A stretch of 42,079 bases of DNA from Bacteroidaceae bacterium (GTDB taxonomy: Bacteria; Bacteroidota; Bacteroidia; Bacteroidales; Bacteroidaceae): the NCBI GenBank assembly GCA_017557475.1, contig JAFYYO010000272.1, forward strand, positions 1 to 42,079, written 5' to 3'. The position numbers and the translations under genes are program-made. Position 1 is the stretch's first letter, and each line of letters opens with the position of its first letter. The notes under the pieces are model-generated. The model saw nothing but the letters and a program-made list of their open reading frames with translations. It ran no database searches and had not been told where the DNA came from. Positions 31,246 through 39,730 of the stretch are shown piece after piece.

Positions 31246-33180
31246 ATGAATATCTTTTCGCGTCTCATCAATTGGTACTTCACCCGCAGCGCCCTTCCTT
31301 ACTGGTGTATTCTGCTTCTCGACTACCTTACGATCATCTTCTGCGGCTTCCTTGCCTACTACCTATTTAATGGAGGTGATCAGCTTACCGCACACTTCTG
31401 GGACATCCTCATAGACCTATGCATCATGCTGGTCCCCTTTACCATTGCCTTTCGACTGTTCCATACCTACAGCGGAATCTTTCGTTATAGCAGCTTTGTC
31501 GACCTTGGTCGCATCGCCCTCGCAATGGTAGTGGGTTCCGCGATAGCGTTTATTTGCTATCAGATTATGCCTATCCAGGAGAACATCTTCTTGCAGCACT
31601 GGCCTCGACTAGTTCTTCTCCTTCTGTTTTCTACCTTATTTATGTGCGCTATCCGCGTCATCGTCAAGTCACTCTACGACCTCTACCGCACCGATGGCTT
31701 CAGCAAGCGCATCTTCATCTATGGTGCACAAGACGGCGGCATCAGCCTGGCAAAGAGCATACGCAACGAGACGCCGAGCCGCTACACAGTAAAAGGCTTC
31801 ATCACCTCCGATGAAAACCTGGCGGGAAAATGGCTTCTGGGCCTTCACGTCTGGAGTGAAAAGGAAGACATCATCAGCATCATGAAGGAGCAGAACGCAA
31901 GAATCCTGATGGTCAGCCCGCTGCAAACCGTGCACTTCCGCGAGCAGGAGACGTTCATCAACAACCTCGTTGCCGCCGGCATCAAGATTATGATGTTGCC
32001 CGCCTCTGCCAAAGAATGGGACGGAAAGAGCGAACTGCGCTACAGCCAACTGCATGAAGTGGACATCGAAGACCTCTTGCCACGCGACAAGATTGATGTA
32101 GACATGCTGGCCATCGGCCGTCTGCTGAACGCCAACCGCATCCTCATCACCGGCGCAGCAGGCAGTATAGGCGGAGAAATGGTGCTTCAGGTGGCCCACT
32201 TCGAGCCAAAGGAATTGATTCTCATTGACCAGGCGGAGACGCCCATGCACGATGTACGCCGCAAGATGCAGGAGAAGTTCCCTAACATCAAATGCCATAC
32301 CATCGTGGCAAGCATTACCAATCAGAGCTTCATGGAGGACATCTTCCGTCGCTACCGACCTGATTATGTCTTCCACGCTGCAGCCTACAAGCACGTCCCA
32401 ATGATGGAGGACAACCCCGCAATGGCTGTGCAGAACAACATCTACGGCACTCGCGTCATCGCAGACCTCGCTGTCAAGTACGGCACAAAGAAGTTCGTGA
32501 TGATTTCTACCGACAAGGCTGTCAACCCGACAAACGTGATGGGTTGCTCCAAGCGCATTTGCGAAATCTACTGCCAAGCGCTTAACAAAGCCATTGAGAC
32601 TACGCCAGAAACCTTCCTGCAAGCAAACGGGAAGCCAGCTTGCACGCAATTCGTCACAACGCGCTTCGGCAACGTGCTGGGCAGCAACGGCAGTGTCATC
32701 CCCATCTTCAAGGAACAAATTGCCAAAGGTGGCCCCGTCACCGTCACCCATCCCGACATCATCCGCTACTTCATGCTCATTCCCGAGGCCTGTAAGCTCG
32801 TGCTCGAAGCGGGCACGATGGGTAAAGGTGGTGAAATCTTCGTCTTCGACATGGGCAAGCCCGTACGCATAGCCGACCTCGCACAACGCATGATAACCCT
32901 GAGCGGAGCAAAGAACTGCAAGATAGAATACACAGGGTTGCGCGACGGAGAAAAGCTCTACGAAGAAGTTCTCAACGATGCCGAGCACACACTCCCAACT
33001 AAGCATCCCAAGATAATGGTTGCCCAAGTGCGGGAGTACGACTATGAAGAAGCTTGCCGAAACGAAGAGCGTCTGCTCGAGGCAAGCTATACCTACGACG
33101 ACATGGGCATTGTGAAGATCATGAAGGAAATCGTGCCCGAGTTCAAGAGCCGTCAATCAAAGTACGAAGCGCTGGATTAA
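31246..33180 (+). CDS. CapD/FlaA1-type nucleotide-sugar epimerase/dehydratase, membrane-bound
   Basis: A 644-residue inner-membrane enzyme of surface polysaccharide synthesis. Four membrane helices fill about residues 10-140 (WCILLLDYLTIIFCGFLAYY, LVLLLLFSTLFMCAIRVIV). A first Rossmann-like domain follows (IFIYGAQDGGISLAKSI), then the catalytic short-chain dehydrogenase domain from near residue 298: ILITGAAGSIGGEMV (NAD binding), HAAAYKHVPMMEDNP, FVMISTDKAVNPTNVMG, and FGNVLGSNGSVIPIF. It likely acts as a UDP-HexNAc 4,6-dehydratase, as WbpM-type relatives do. Start ATG 31246 follows a promoter. A terminator and array B2 follow, then the convergent WecA-like gene. Confidence 0.92.
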   Translation: MNIFSRLINWYFTRSALPYWCILLLDYLTIIFCGFLAYYLFNGGDQLTAHFWDILIDLCIMLVPFTIAFRLFHTYSGIFRYSSFVDLGRIALAMVVGSAIAFICYQIMPIQENIFLQHWPRLVLLLLFSTLFMCAIRVIVKSLYDLYRTDGFSKRIFIYGAQDGGISLAKSIRNETPSRYTVKGFITSDENLAGKWLLGLHVWSEKEDIISIMKEQNARILMVSPLQTVHFREQETFINNLVAAGIKIMMLPASAKEWDGKSELRYSQLHEVDIEDLLPRDKIDVDMLAIGRLLNANRILITGAAGSIGGEMVLQVAHFEPKELILIDQAETPMHDVRRKMQEKFPNIKCHTIVASITNQSFMEDIFRRYRPDYVFHAAAYKHVPMMEDNPAMAVQNNIYGTRVIADLAVKYGTKKFVMISTDKAVNPTNVMGCSKRICEIYCQALNKAIETTPETFLQANGKPACTQFVTTRFGNVLGSNGSVIPIFKEQIAKGGPVTVTHPDIIRYFMLIPEACKLVLEAGTMGKGGEIFVFDMGKPVRIADLAQRMITLSGAKNCKIEYTGLRDGEKLYEEVLNDAEHTLPTKHPKIMVAQVREYDYEEACRNEERLLEASYTYDDMGIVKIMKEIVPEFKSRQSKYEALD

Positions 33181-33210
33181 GTTCCCTCGGAACTTGTGAA
33201 CAAACGACAT

Positions 33211-33251
33211 TGCTGCTTGCTAAAGAATCATCTTGGCAGGCAGCATTTTTT
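33211..33251 (+). terminator. Rho-independent terminator after the CapD-like gene
   Basis: TGCTGCTTGC at 33211-33220 pairs with GCAGGCAGCA at 33236-33245 (one G-T pair), loop of 15 bases, followed by TTTTTTTG-type tract. It is 30 bp after the stop codon. Confidence 0.8.
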
Positions 33252-33287
33252 GTGTCACCCTATTGTATTTCCCGATGAGCCACAGAT

Positions 33288-33383
33288 GATTCTTAAATCG
33301 CAATTTGCGTTTCTACGAACGCAGCCTGCAACCGAACACGCGCAACTTGCGTTTCTAAAGACGCAACCTGCGTTTCAAGAATC
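33288..33383. repeat. Tandem dyad array, family B, copy 2, with flanking inverted repeat
   Basis: Four 21-bp units start at 33296, 33317, 33338 and 33359, with cores CGCAATTTGCG, CGCAGCCTGCA, CGCAACTTGCG and CGCAACCTGCG. The array is bracketed by GATTCTT (33288-33294) and AAGAATC (33377-33383), a perfect 7-bp inverted repeat. It sits between two convergent genes. The remaining ~25 bp up to 33407 show nothing else. Confidence 0.88.
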
Positions 33384-33407
33384 AGGAACGGCGAAAGGGG
33401 GAATGCT

Positions 33408-34496
33408 TTATTCCGTTTCAGATTTGTTTGCCAACATCAACACGCCCCACACAAGGACATAGATGGCGACATCCATCATCACGATAAGCGGCATGGGGAA
33501 ATGACATTGCCAGAGAGCATAGTTGATGATGCAAATCAAAAGGAACAGACAGATGATGCAAACCAACGTGGCGTGCATCGACAGTCCTACACTCATCAGG
33601 ATGTGATGGATATGGGTTTTGTCCGGCTCGAAGATGCCGTGTCCTGTAAAGCGGCGTTGCAGAGCTACACGCACTACATCGAGCACGGGTATGAGCAGCA
33701 ACGTGATGGAAATAAGCATCTGTTTTTCTCCGCAATTCTCAGGAGCGATAGGAGGCATCAGGCTCTTTATGCTCATATAAGCGCAGACATAGCCAAGGAA
33801 AAGGCTGCCCGCATCGCCCATGAATATCTTCCAGCCACCGACTTTACCGAAGATGTTGAAGCACCAGAAGACAAGGAGCGAACCTACGATCGCAGCGTCC
33901 AGCGAAGCTATGGCCTCGGCTTGATTTCCCTTAAACAGGAATGTGTAGGCCAACAATATCAGCATGCACAGTCCCGAGGACAGGCCGTCGATGCCGTCTA
34001 TCAGATTGATGGCATTCACAATGGTAAGTATCATGACTACCGTCAGCACATAGCCTACCCAGAAAGGAATCTGATGGAAGCCCAAGATGCCATTGAGGTC
34101 TGTGATGACAAGGTTACACATCGGCAGGACGAGCGCTGCCACAGTCTGTATGATAAACTTATGGGAAGCCTTCATACCGACACGGTCATCGATGAAGCCT
34201 ATCAGATAAATGACTAGCCCGCCAAACGTCATGGCTATGGTAGAAACGCCAAACACGAACTCCTCCCCTCCCAACAGAACCTGCGTCCACGAAGCCACGA
34301 AAAGACCAACCACAGCAGCAGGCATGAATATCATTCCTCCGAGACGCGGCACAGGAGTGCGATGCACCTTCCTCTCATCGGGAAAATCGTAATACTTAAA
34401 GTAACGACACGCCTTTATGATGAGAGGCAAGCCGACTGCCGTTACAATCACAGCCGAGATGAATGATGTTATAAGAGGGAATATCGTATTGTCCAT
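33408..34496 (-). CDS. Undecaprenyl-phosphate HexNAc-1-phosphate transferase (WecA/MraY family)
   Basis: Polytopic inner-membrane enzyme of 362 residues that transfers a HexNAc-1-phosphate to undecaprenyl phosphate, the first step in making a lipid-linked glycan. Family motifs are DFPDERKVHRTPVPRLGG, GFIDDRVGMKASHK, AINLIDGIDGLSSGLCML, FMGDAGSLFLGY and KTHIHHILMSVG. Start is ATG at 34496 (MDNTIFPLITSF); an upstream ATG at 34517 would overlap the preceding gene. It is the last gene of the minus-strand cluster and 24 bp after the small lipoprotein. WecA, TagO and WbpL are indistinguishable by eye, so no symbol is given. Confidence 0.93.
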   Translation of the reverse strand: MDNTIFPLITSFISAVIVTAVGLPLIIKACRYFKYYDFPDERKVHRTPVPRLGGMIFMPAAVVGLFVASWTQVLLGGEEFVFGVSTIAMTFGGLVIYLIGFIDDRVGMKASHKFIIQTVAALVLPMCNLVITDLNGILGFHQIPFWVGYVLTVVMILTIVNAINLIDGIDGLSSGLCMLILLAYTFLFKGNQAEAIASLDAAIVGSLLVFWCFNIFGKVGGWKIFMGDAGSLFLGYVCAYMSIKSLMPPIAPENCGEKQMLISITLLLIPVLDVVRVALQRRFTGHGIFEPDKTHIHHILMSVGLSMHATLVCIICLFLLICIINYALWQCHFPMPLIVMMDVAIYVLVWGVLMLANKSETE

Positions 34497-34520
34497 GTTC
34501 TTTCTGTGCTTTAGCAATCC

Positions 34521-34946
34521 TTAATATTTCCTGAATGTGAAGACATCCTGCATGTTTGTCTTCAGCACCATAGAACTGCCTGTCAGGACTTCTATCCAGA
34601 AGATGCCGTCCTCCGGAACGCCGAATTCAGCAAGTTCCGACATCGGGAGTATCTCGTCATGACCGCCTCCTTTATACATGATTGGGTCGTAGATAACTAT
34701 CTGCTCAGGGCTGGCCTTCATTGATGTGCGAAGGAAACCGTTCCGCTTACGAAAGCTTGCCATCTGCAACTGGAAGCTGTAGAATATCATATCCTGCTTG
34801 GTTGCCTTCACGTTATTATCCTTGTCGCGCCATTCCGTCAGTTGCCACATGCCGTCGAGGTCGCCGTTGCAATCCCACTTGTCGCAACTCGTCATGGCAA
34901 TCATCAGCATCGCCACAAGGATAAATATGCAGTTCTTTATCTTCAT
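34521..34946 (-). CDS. Small predicted lipoprotein, lipocalin-like
   Basis: A 141-residue lipoprotein with signal MLMIAMTSC (Cys21). The mature part begins LDGMWQLTEWRDKDNNV, which is how lipocalin-like Bacteroidetes lipoproteins open, and continues as short beta-strands (MIFYSFQLQMASFRKRNG, PEQIVIYDPIM, GIFWIEVLTGSSMVLKT) to VFTFRKY. This suggests a small beta-barrel. The family is uncharacterised to me. ATG at 34946 is favoured; the ORF could extend upstream but would overlap Wzi. Only 1 bp separates it from the wzi stop, so it belongs to the polysaccharide operon. Confidence 0.82.
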   Translation of the reverse strand: MKIKNCIFILVAMLMIAMTSCDKWDCNGDLDGMWQLTEWRDKDNNVKATKQDMIFYSFQLQMASFRKRNGFLRTSMKASPEQIVIYDPIMYKGGGHDEILPMSELAEFGVPEDGIFWIEVLTGSSMVLKTNMQDVFTFRKY

Positions 34947-34947
34947 C

Positions 34948-36477
34948 TTACTTGGTCTTGCGTATCCAGCCATCCCAGGCCACAGTCAGCATAGCGCCGT
35001 TGGCTTCCCCCAACAGACTCCCATGGTTATGGCCATATGCCGCAGTAATGCTCAAGCCCTTCACTTGCGTTGGCCTGTAACTTGCCTCGAGAAGCAGGAA
35101 ATGTCCCTTGACAGGATCCATAACTGGTTGGTCATAAGAGCCCAGATTCTTCTCGTAGGTATAGAGGGCTCTCCACGACAGCCAATCTGTAGGATTGCCC
35201 TTGAGCCCGACATGATGGGCATTGACTCGGTTGAAGTAACTGTGGAGGTCGCCTCTCAGATTTGCGCCTAGATGCTTACCCAGATAGCTATTGTATATCG
35301 GCGACATGATAAGGGGATTGCCCATAATAAAGCCGGCATGCTGCCATGAGCCATAGACGTGGTGGTTGTAGTAGGAGTCCTTGGCACTTATCTGTTGTGG
35401 GTTCTCCACCGTAGCATCATGGAAGATGGGACCGCTCTGGTTCATCGTGCCGAGGTGTTCATAGACGAAGCTCGTCACATAGCGATTCCTGGGGAGATTC
35501 ACTTCGAGGCCCAAAAGCATGTCTTTCCAGAAGCCGTACTGCATGCCTATTTGGCTGTGGTCTTCAAAGAGGTGGTCCATATAGCCGCCTATGCTCCATC
35601 CCCGACCTGTCCAGTCTAAGCGAGCATGCCATGAACCCACATGATTACCGGCAGCGTTGGCAAAGATGTCATCGTTCACGTCACTTCCACCTGGTATAAA
35701 TGCCTTCAAGAAGTTGCCACCGAGCTTGACGCCCTGCTCTAATTTATCTCCCTGATAACTTGTCACATTATAGCCCTTTCCACCGAACTGACAAGCCATT
35801 TCCAATCCCCACTTCAATGTCAAAGGGAATCTCCTTTCGTTACCTATCTTTATGAGCAATGCCTTTGAGTGGAAGTAGCTGTTCTGAGTATAAAGGATCG
35901 GTTTAGCTGTATTCCTGTCACGCTGATATTTATTGTCAGTGTACCATCCGTAAGCAATGTGAGCCTTCAAGGCAAGCCATCCTTTGGTGCCGGGCACATC
36001 CCAGAAGTCAGGCAACTCCAATCTGACTTGAGGCAAGGGGCGCGCATTGATGCCGAGCGTCATTCCACCAGTAGAGAGCTCATCGTCCTTCAGCTCTGAT
36101 GCTCTCTCTTTCTGTCCAACGGAGAGGCCTAGCATCTTCCACTGAACATCCACGAACGCCTGCTGAATGCTGAACTGACATTGATTGCCATATCCTGCAA
36201 CGAGATCTGCTCCGTAACCGATGCGCCAAGCCCTCAAGGAGTCCGCTTCAACATTACGCTTTATGTACGTTCGAGCCAAGAAGGTATTATCTTTGAGGGC
36301 TCCTAAGCCGTATCTGTTGTTGGTGAACCAGAAGGGAGCATTGTCTCCTTCGCCGAAGGTGCCACGCAGGCTTGCGCCATACTGCACATCCTTTCCCAGA
36401 CGATTTATCTGAGACCTGATGCTTAAAGGCACAAGCAACAGGCACAGGGAGACAATTATGGCGTTCCGCATCTTCAT
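34948..36477 (-). CDS. Wzi-family capsule assembly protein
   Basis: A 509-residue exported protein, signal peptide near MRNAIIVSLCLLLVPLSIRS. It begins GKDVQYGASLRGTFGEGDNAPFWFTNNRYG and runs through amphipathic strands (IGYGADLVAGYG, FSIQQAFVDVQWKMLGLSVGQ, LTLKWGLEMACQFGG, FLLLEASYRPTQVKGLSITAAYGH), matching the Bacteroidetes branch of the Wzi/CapOM barrel family. Such proteins sit in the outer membrane and help attach or assemble surface polysaccharide. Its ATG overlaps the stop of the GT2 gene by four bases (ATGA at 36474-36477), indicating translational coupling. Confidence 0.88.
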   Translation of the reverse strand: MKMRNAIIVSLCLLLVPLSIRSQINRLGKDVQYGASLRGTFGEGDNAPFWFTNNRYGLGALKDNTFLARTYIKRNVEADSLRAWRIGYGADLVAGYGNQCQFSIQQAFVDVQWKMLGLSVGQKERASELKDDELSTGGMTLGINARPLPQVRLELPDFWDVPGTKGWLALKAHIAYGWYTDNKYQRDRNTAKPILYTQNSYFHSKALLIKIGNERRFPLTLKWGLEMACQFGGKGYNVTSYQGDKLEQGVKLGGNFLKAFIPGGSDVNDDIFANAAGNHVGSWHARLDWTGRGWSIGGYMDHLFEDHSQIGMQYGFWKDMLLGLEVNLPRNRYVTSFVYEHLGTMNQSGPIFHDATVENPQQISAKDSYYNHHVYGSWQHAGFIMGNPLIMSPIYNSYLGKHLGANLRGDLHSYFNRVNAHHVGLKGNPTDWLSWRALYTYEKNLGSYDQPVMDPVKGHFLLLEASYRPTQVKGLSITAAYGHNHGSLLGEANGAMLTVAWDGWIRKTK

Positions 36478-37337
36478 TCTTCGTTATATGCTTTCAGGCT
36501 TTTCAGGAGTCTTTTGTTGAAGCGTCTCCTACCACTATCATACACCCATCCCCACTTGTTGAAGTACTTCACAACGCTGACCATGTGTGCCAGCGACAAT
36601 TGCCACTTGTGGTACGACAGGCGGCTGAACCTGTGATAGATGCTGACAGATGGGAAGAATATCGTCTTATACTTAGCGTGAAGGCGACGGGTAATGTCCA
36701 CGTCCTCCATGTACATGAAGAAGCGTTCGTCGAAGAGGCCTTCGCTTTCGAGCGCGCTTATTCTGAAGAACATGAAACAACCTGACAGGAAAGGCACGTT
36801 CATCTCTTTGTCGTAGCCCGAGTGCCTTAGTTCGAACCTGTTGTTTCTCTTGGCGAAAAGCTTTTCGGGCAAGAAGAATCGGCAGAAAAGATCTGCTGGT
36901 GTTGGCAACAGTTTAGCGAGACATTGCACCGAACCATTCAGGAAGAGCACCTTCGGCATTACCTGAGCGATGGTCTTGTCCTCTTCCATAAGACGCCAAA
37001 GGGCTGGTATCACCTCAGCGCCAAACCACACATCAGGGTTGACAACAAGATGGTAATGGCTACCTTCTTCTATTGCTTTGCGCAGAGCCACATTGTGACC
37101 CGTGCCATAACCTTTGTTTACTTCCTTGATGTATTCCATCTGGAAGCCGCGGCCTTCGTGCTGGAGGTACACATCATCCTTGCGTCTATACTCCTGAAGC
37201 TCTCCTTCCAGGCGGTCGAAAGTGTCGCTATGATCTATGATCCAGAGCTTTTGGACAGGTGAAATAAGCAGGCTTCGCAGGATGCCTTCAAGGTCCAAAA
37301 GGTTGTTATTATATGTTACTATCGATGCTGTTATCAT
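36474..37337 (-). CDS. GT2-family glycosyltransferase (rhamnosyltransferase-like)
   Basis: A 287-residue cytoplasmic or membrane-associated inverting glycosyltransferase adding a sugar to a growing lipid-linked glycan. Features are ITASIVTYNNNLLDLEGILR (nucleotide binding), LWIIDHSD, GYGTGHNVALRKAI, HYHLVVNPDVWF (divalent metal region, NPD in place of DxD), PFLSGCFMFFRISAL, and ERFFMYMEDVDITRRLH, typical of WbbL-like enzymes. It lies in the minus-strand polysaccharide operon, 105 bp downstream of the acyltransferase gene and overlapping wzi. Sugar donor and acceptor are unknown. Confidence 0.92.
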   Translation of the reverse strand: MITASIVTYNNNLLDLEGILRSLLISPVQKLWIIDHSDTFDRLEGELQEYRRKDDVYLQHEGRGFQMEYIKEVNKGYGTGHNVALRKAIEEGSHYHLVVNPDVWFGAEVIPALWRLMEEDKTIAQVMPKVLFLNGSVQCLAKLLPTPADLFCRFFLPEKLFAKRNNRFELRHSGYDKEMNVPFLSGCFMFFRISALESEGLFDERFFMYMEDVDITRRLHAKYKTIFFPSVSIYHRFSRLSYHKWQLSLAHMVSVVKYFNKWGWVYDSGRRRFNKRLLKSLKAYNEE

Positions 37338-37348
37338 CTACGGGACTA

Positions 37349-37372
37349 TTATCGTACTTTATCGTACGATAA
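37349..37372 (-). promoter_or_regulatory. Palindrome and direct repeat upstream of the GT2 gene
   Basis: TTATCGTACGATAA at 37359-37372 is a perfect 14-bp palindrome. Its left half TTATCGTAC is repeated at 37349-37357, ten bases (one helical turn) away. It lies 12-35 bp upstream of the GT2 start, so it could be an operator. No consensus promoter is visible in the 105-bp gap. Confidence 0.45.
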
Positions 37373-37442
37373 TATAACGTTCGAGGCTAACATTTTATTG
37401 CATAAAAGACGAGAAATGTTAAATGATTCTAACGATTTCTTG

Positions 37443-39467
37443 TCATGCAGCCTCTTTCTCCACAATGGCAAGCATGCAGAAAGGAAGAACGGTAGATAGA
37501 TATGTGATGTCGTAGGTCGGAGAAAAGAGGTCCCAGTTCGACCCCAGATACATGTTGTGGACAAATGTGACGAGGACAAAGACAACGAGCATCAAGGCAC
37601 AATTTCGGTAGTACCGAAAGGCTTGCTCTTGATGAGTCATCGCCAAGTAAATGGCTAGAGGCACGAAGAGGATGAAGTCCGAGAGGTTGCCCTGCCTGGT
37701 CTGCAAGGCCCACGGGTTGTTCTGGAAATGGTAGAATTCCTGCCAATCCCAAAGGGCGAACGGGACAAAGGTCAGCACAAAGACTGCCAATGCAAGCAAT
37801 GTCACACCCACTTGTCTGCGCCAGTTCATCCTGACAAAGTACGGCAAAAGCAACACCACGATGGGAATAAGCACAAGCATTCTGGTGCTCGCCAGCAAGC
37901 CGACGGCACAGGCTATCCACCACCTATGCTTCTCTATCCATTGCTGGCTCAACTTTCTTGACACAAGATTCATGATTGATGCGACAAGCAGCAGGTTCGT
38001 GATGAGGTCGCTCCTGACTGTCGCTTCGTACCAGACTGCCACTGACGAGCACAGCAACACGCTGACTATGAGAACCTTGTCCTTACCCTGAGTCTTCCAG
38101 CAACTCCATATGAACAGGGCCAGAGCCACAAAGAAAGAGAGACCCACGTTGCCCAAAAGATAGAAAGGAATGTGCAGTATCTGCCAGACAGGGAAAGGCG
38201 AGGCATTTCCGCCCAAATGTGTGCTGGCACTATAAGGGTAGACGCCCGACAGAAGATTCTGTATCGGGAAGTGCAGAGCCGACCACCTATCTACCTGAAT
38301 ACTATAGGGATCGACGGCATACTGCACTGCCACCATCCCCACAAAAGCAAGCAGACAAATGCCCCAGGCAACCCTCTTGCTCCACGTCTCCTGCCCCTTG
38401 TCCCTATATATATAATAAGGTATCACCAAACGGAGCAGGACATAATAGCAGACGACGGCGGCGAGAGTGACATACAGACTTCTCTCCCCGATAACTCTTG
38501 CCGAATACTTTGCCACGAAAAGCGCATTCACGACGATGAACAGCACCTCCGCCATCCTCAGCTTTCTCTCGACGAAGTACCTGTAAACCAACAGGATGAG
38601 AAAGGCTACGGCGAAGCATGCAAAGAAGACAGCTGTGCTTCTGGCATCCACTATCATGCCTATGAATGGGATGTGAGCGATGTAGATTTCAAGGCTATAT
38701 TTCCCTGCAATTCTCAGCAAGGAACTCTTAGCAGGACGAAGCATTGTCATCAGAGGAATGGCGGCCAGTCCCCAAGACAGGCGGAAAGGACAGAGCAGAT
38801 AGTTGTAGGCGATGCTCCACTTCAAAGCATGCAAAGGCGGCAGGGACTTCAGGCCGAAAAAGACCGCTCCGATAAACAATAGCAGAAGCGTCACCCGCCA
38901 TATCCCCTTCTGCGAAAGGGCTTCCAACCTCTCCTTATACATCGAGAGCAACACACCGGCCAGGAAGCTGAACGACTGCTCCGCTTCAAGGTGACCGCAC
39001 GGAGACTCCGTATTCAAGCAGACAAGAGCGCATATCACGAAGAACGACATACGCAGCCATCCACTCATGAAACGCGTTCCTATCCAATAGACGGCATAGC
39101 ATTTCAGGATAAAGAAGATGAACCAAAAGGCCGGCCTGATGTACAGCAACTCATTCAGGCACCTTTGCATCCCGTACTCGGGAAAGACAAAAGAAAACAC
39201 ATAGTTATAGGCACAAACGAAGAACACTGAAGGCAATACAACCTTCTCCAACCGCTTCTGCCAGAAGCCGTTAAGTCCATTCTCGCGGAACGACTCCTCA
39301 ATCCCGTAACCGCTCAGAATAAGAAAAACAGCAACGAAAAGTCCTCCCCACAGATTGAACACAGGAGAGATCCTATATCCCAACAACATGTGGAACACGA
39401 CAATCCCAATCGCCGCAATGCCCTTCAGAGCCAGAGTATTCGTTCTCGACAGCAATTCCTTCGTCAT
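37443..39467 (-). CDS. Acyltransferase-3 family protein fused to a second polytopic membrane region
   Basis: A 674-residue inner-membrane protein. The N-terminal ~330 residues are an acyltransferase-3 (OafA/WecH-like) domain: LALKGIAAIGIVVFHMLLGY (helix with the catalytic-type His), LFVAVFLILSGYGIEESFRE, and FWQKRLEKVVLPSVF, then further helices. This class transfers acetyl or other acyl groups to surface sugars. The family is usually 330-400 residues, but here a second half of similar size follows (TWSKRVAWGICLLAFVGMVA, LLSGVYPYSASTHLGGNASPF, LLVASIMNLVSRKLSQQW, FVLTFVPFALWDWQEF). That half has many helices and resembles a GT-C-like membrane protein, though I cannot name the family. It has a consensus promoter and is first in the minus-strand polysaccharide operon. 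Confidence 0.87.
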   Translation of the reverse strand: MTKELLSRTNTLALKGIAAIGIVVFHMLLGYRISPVFNLWGGLFVAVFLILSGYGIEESFRENGLNGFWQKRLEKVVLPSVFFVCAYNYVFSFVFPEYGMQRCLNELLYIRPAFWFIFFILKCYAVYWIGTRFMSGWLRMSFFVICALVCLNTESPCGHLEAEQSFSFLAGVLLSMYKERLEALSQKGIWRVTLLLLFIGAVFFGLKSLPPLHALKWSIAYNYLLCPFRLSWGLAAIPLMTMLRPAKSSLLRIAGKYSLEIYIAHIPFIGMIVDARSTAVFFACFAVAFLILLVYRYFVERKLRMAEVLFIVVNALFVAKYSARVIGERSLYVTLAAVVCYYVLLRLVIPYYIYRDKGQETWSKRVAWGICLLAFVGMVAVQYAVDPYSIQVDRWSALHFPIQNLLSGVYPYSASTHLGGNASPFPVWQILHIPFYLLGNVGLSFFVALALFIWSCWKTQGKDKVLIVSVLLCSSVAVWYEATVRSDLITNLLLVASIMNLVSRKLSQQWIEKHRWWIACAVGLLASTRMLVLIPIVVLLLPYFVRMNWRRQVGVTLLALAVFVLTFVPFALWDWQEFYHFQNNPWALQTRQGNLSDFILFVPLAIYLAMTHQEQAFRYYRNCALMLVVFVLVTFVHNMYLGSNWDLFSPTYDITYLSTVLPFCMLAIVEKEAA

Positions 39468-39485
39468 AATTCAGCCTTCGAAGTG

Positions 39486-39516
39486 CAAAGATATATCTTT
39501 TATTCCATTCAACAAA
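39486..39516 (-). promoter_or_regulatory. Bacteroidetes-type promoter for the minus-strand polysaccharide operon
   Basis: Read on the minus strand: TTTG (39516-39513), 19 bp, TATCTTTG (39493-39486), then 18 bp to the acyltransferase ATG at 39467. Full consensus match with a short leader. Confidence 0.85.
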
Positions 39517-39552
39517 GAGATGAAGACAAAAAGATATGCTGATGCTCCACAA

Positions 39553-39662
39553 AACACGCCACGTTATGATTGCAAACTAGGCACGCCTAGTTGGCAAATT
39601 AGGCACGTCTAGTTGGCAAACTAGCCACGCCTAGTTGGACGATTAGGCGTGGCGTGTCTGGG
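39553..39662. repeat. Tandem dyad array, family A, copy 3, with flanking inverted repeat
   Basis: Units start at 39575, 39597, 39619 and 39641, with an outlying degenerate unit at 39553, all in 22-bp register. Cores are AACTAGGCACGCCTAGTT and close variants. The array is bracketed by ACACGCCACG (39554-39563) and CGTGGCGTGT (39648-39657), a perfect 10-bp inverted repeat. It lies between the acyltransferase promoter and the terminator of the next gene. Confidence 0.92.
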
Positions 39663-39671
39663 AACGCACTA

Positions 39672-39713
39672 AAACAAAAAAGTGGCAGACCCGCATCAGA
39701 GCAAACCTGCCAC
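39672..39713 (-). terminator. Rho-independent terminator after the FISUMP/BIG2 gene
   Basis: On the minus strand GTGGCAG (39713-39707) pairs with CTGCCAC (39688-39682), followed by TTTTTTGTTTT. It is 18 bp past the stop codon. Confidence 0.85.
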
Positions 39714-39730
39714 CATATTTTCCTATCTAT

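Noticed and set aside
31669..33156. Long minus-strand open frame opposite the CapD-like gene (495 codons)
   Set aside because: Antisense shadow of a clear CapD/FlaA1 enzyme with no motif of its own.
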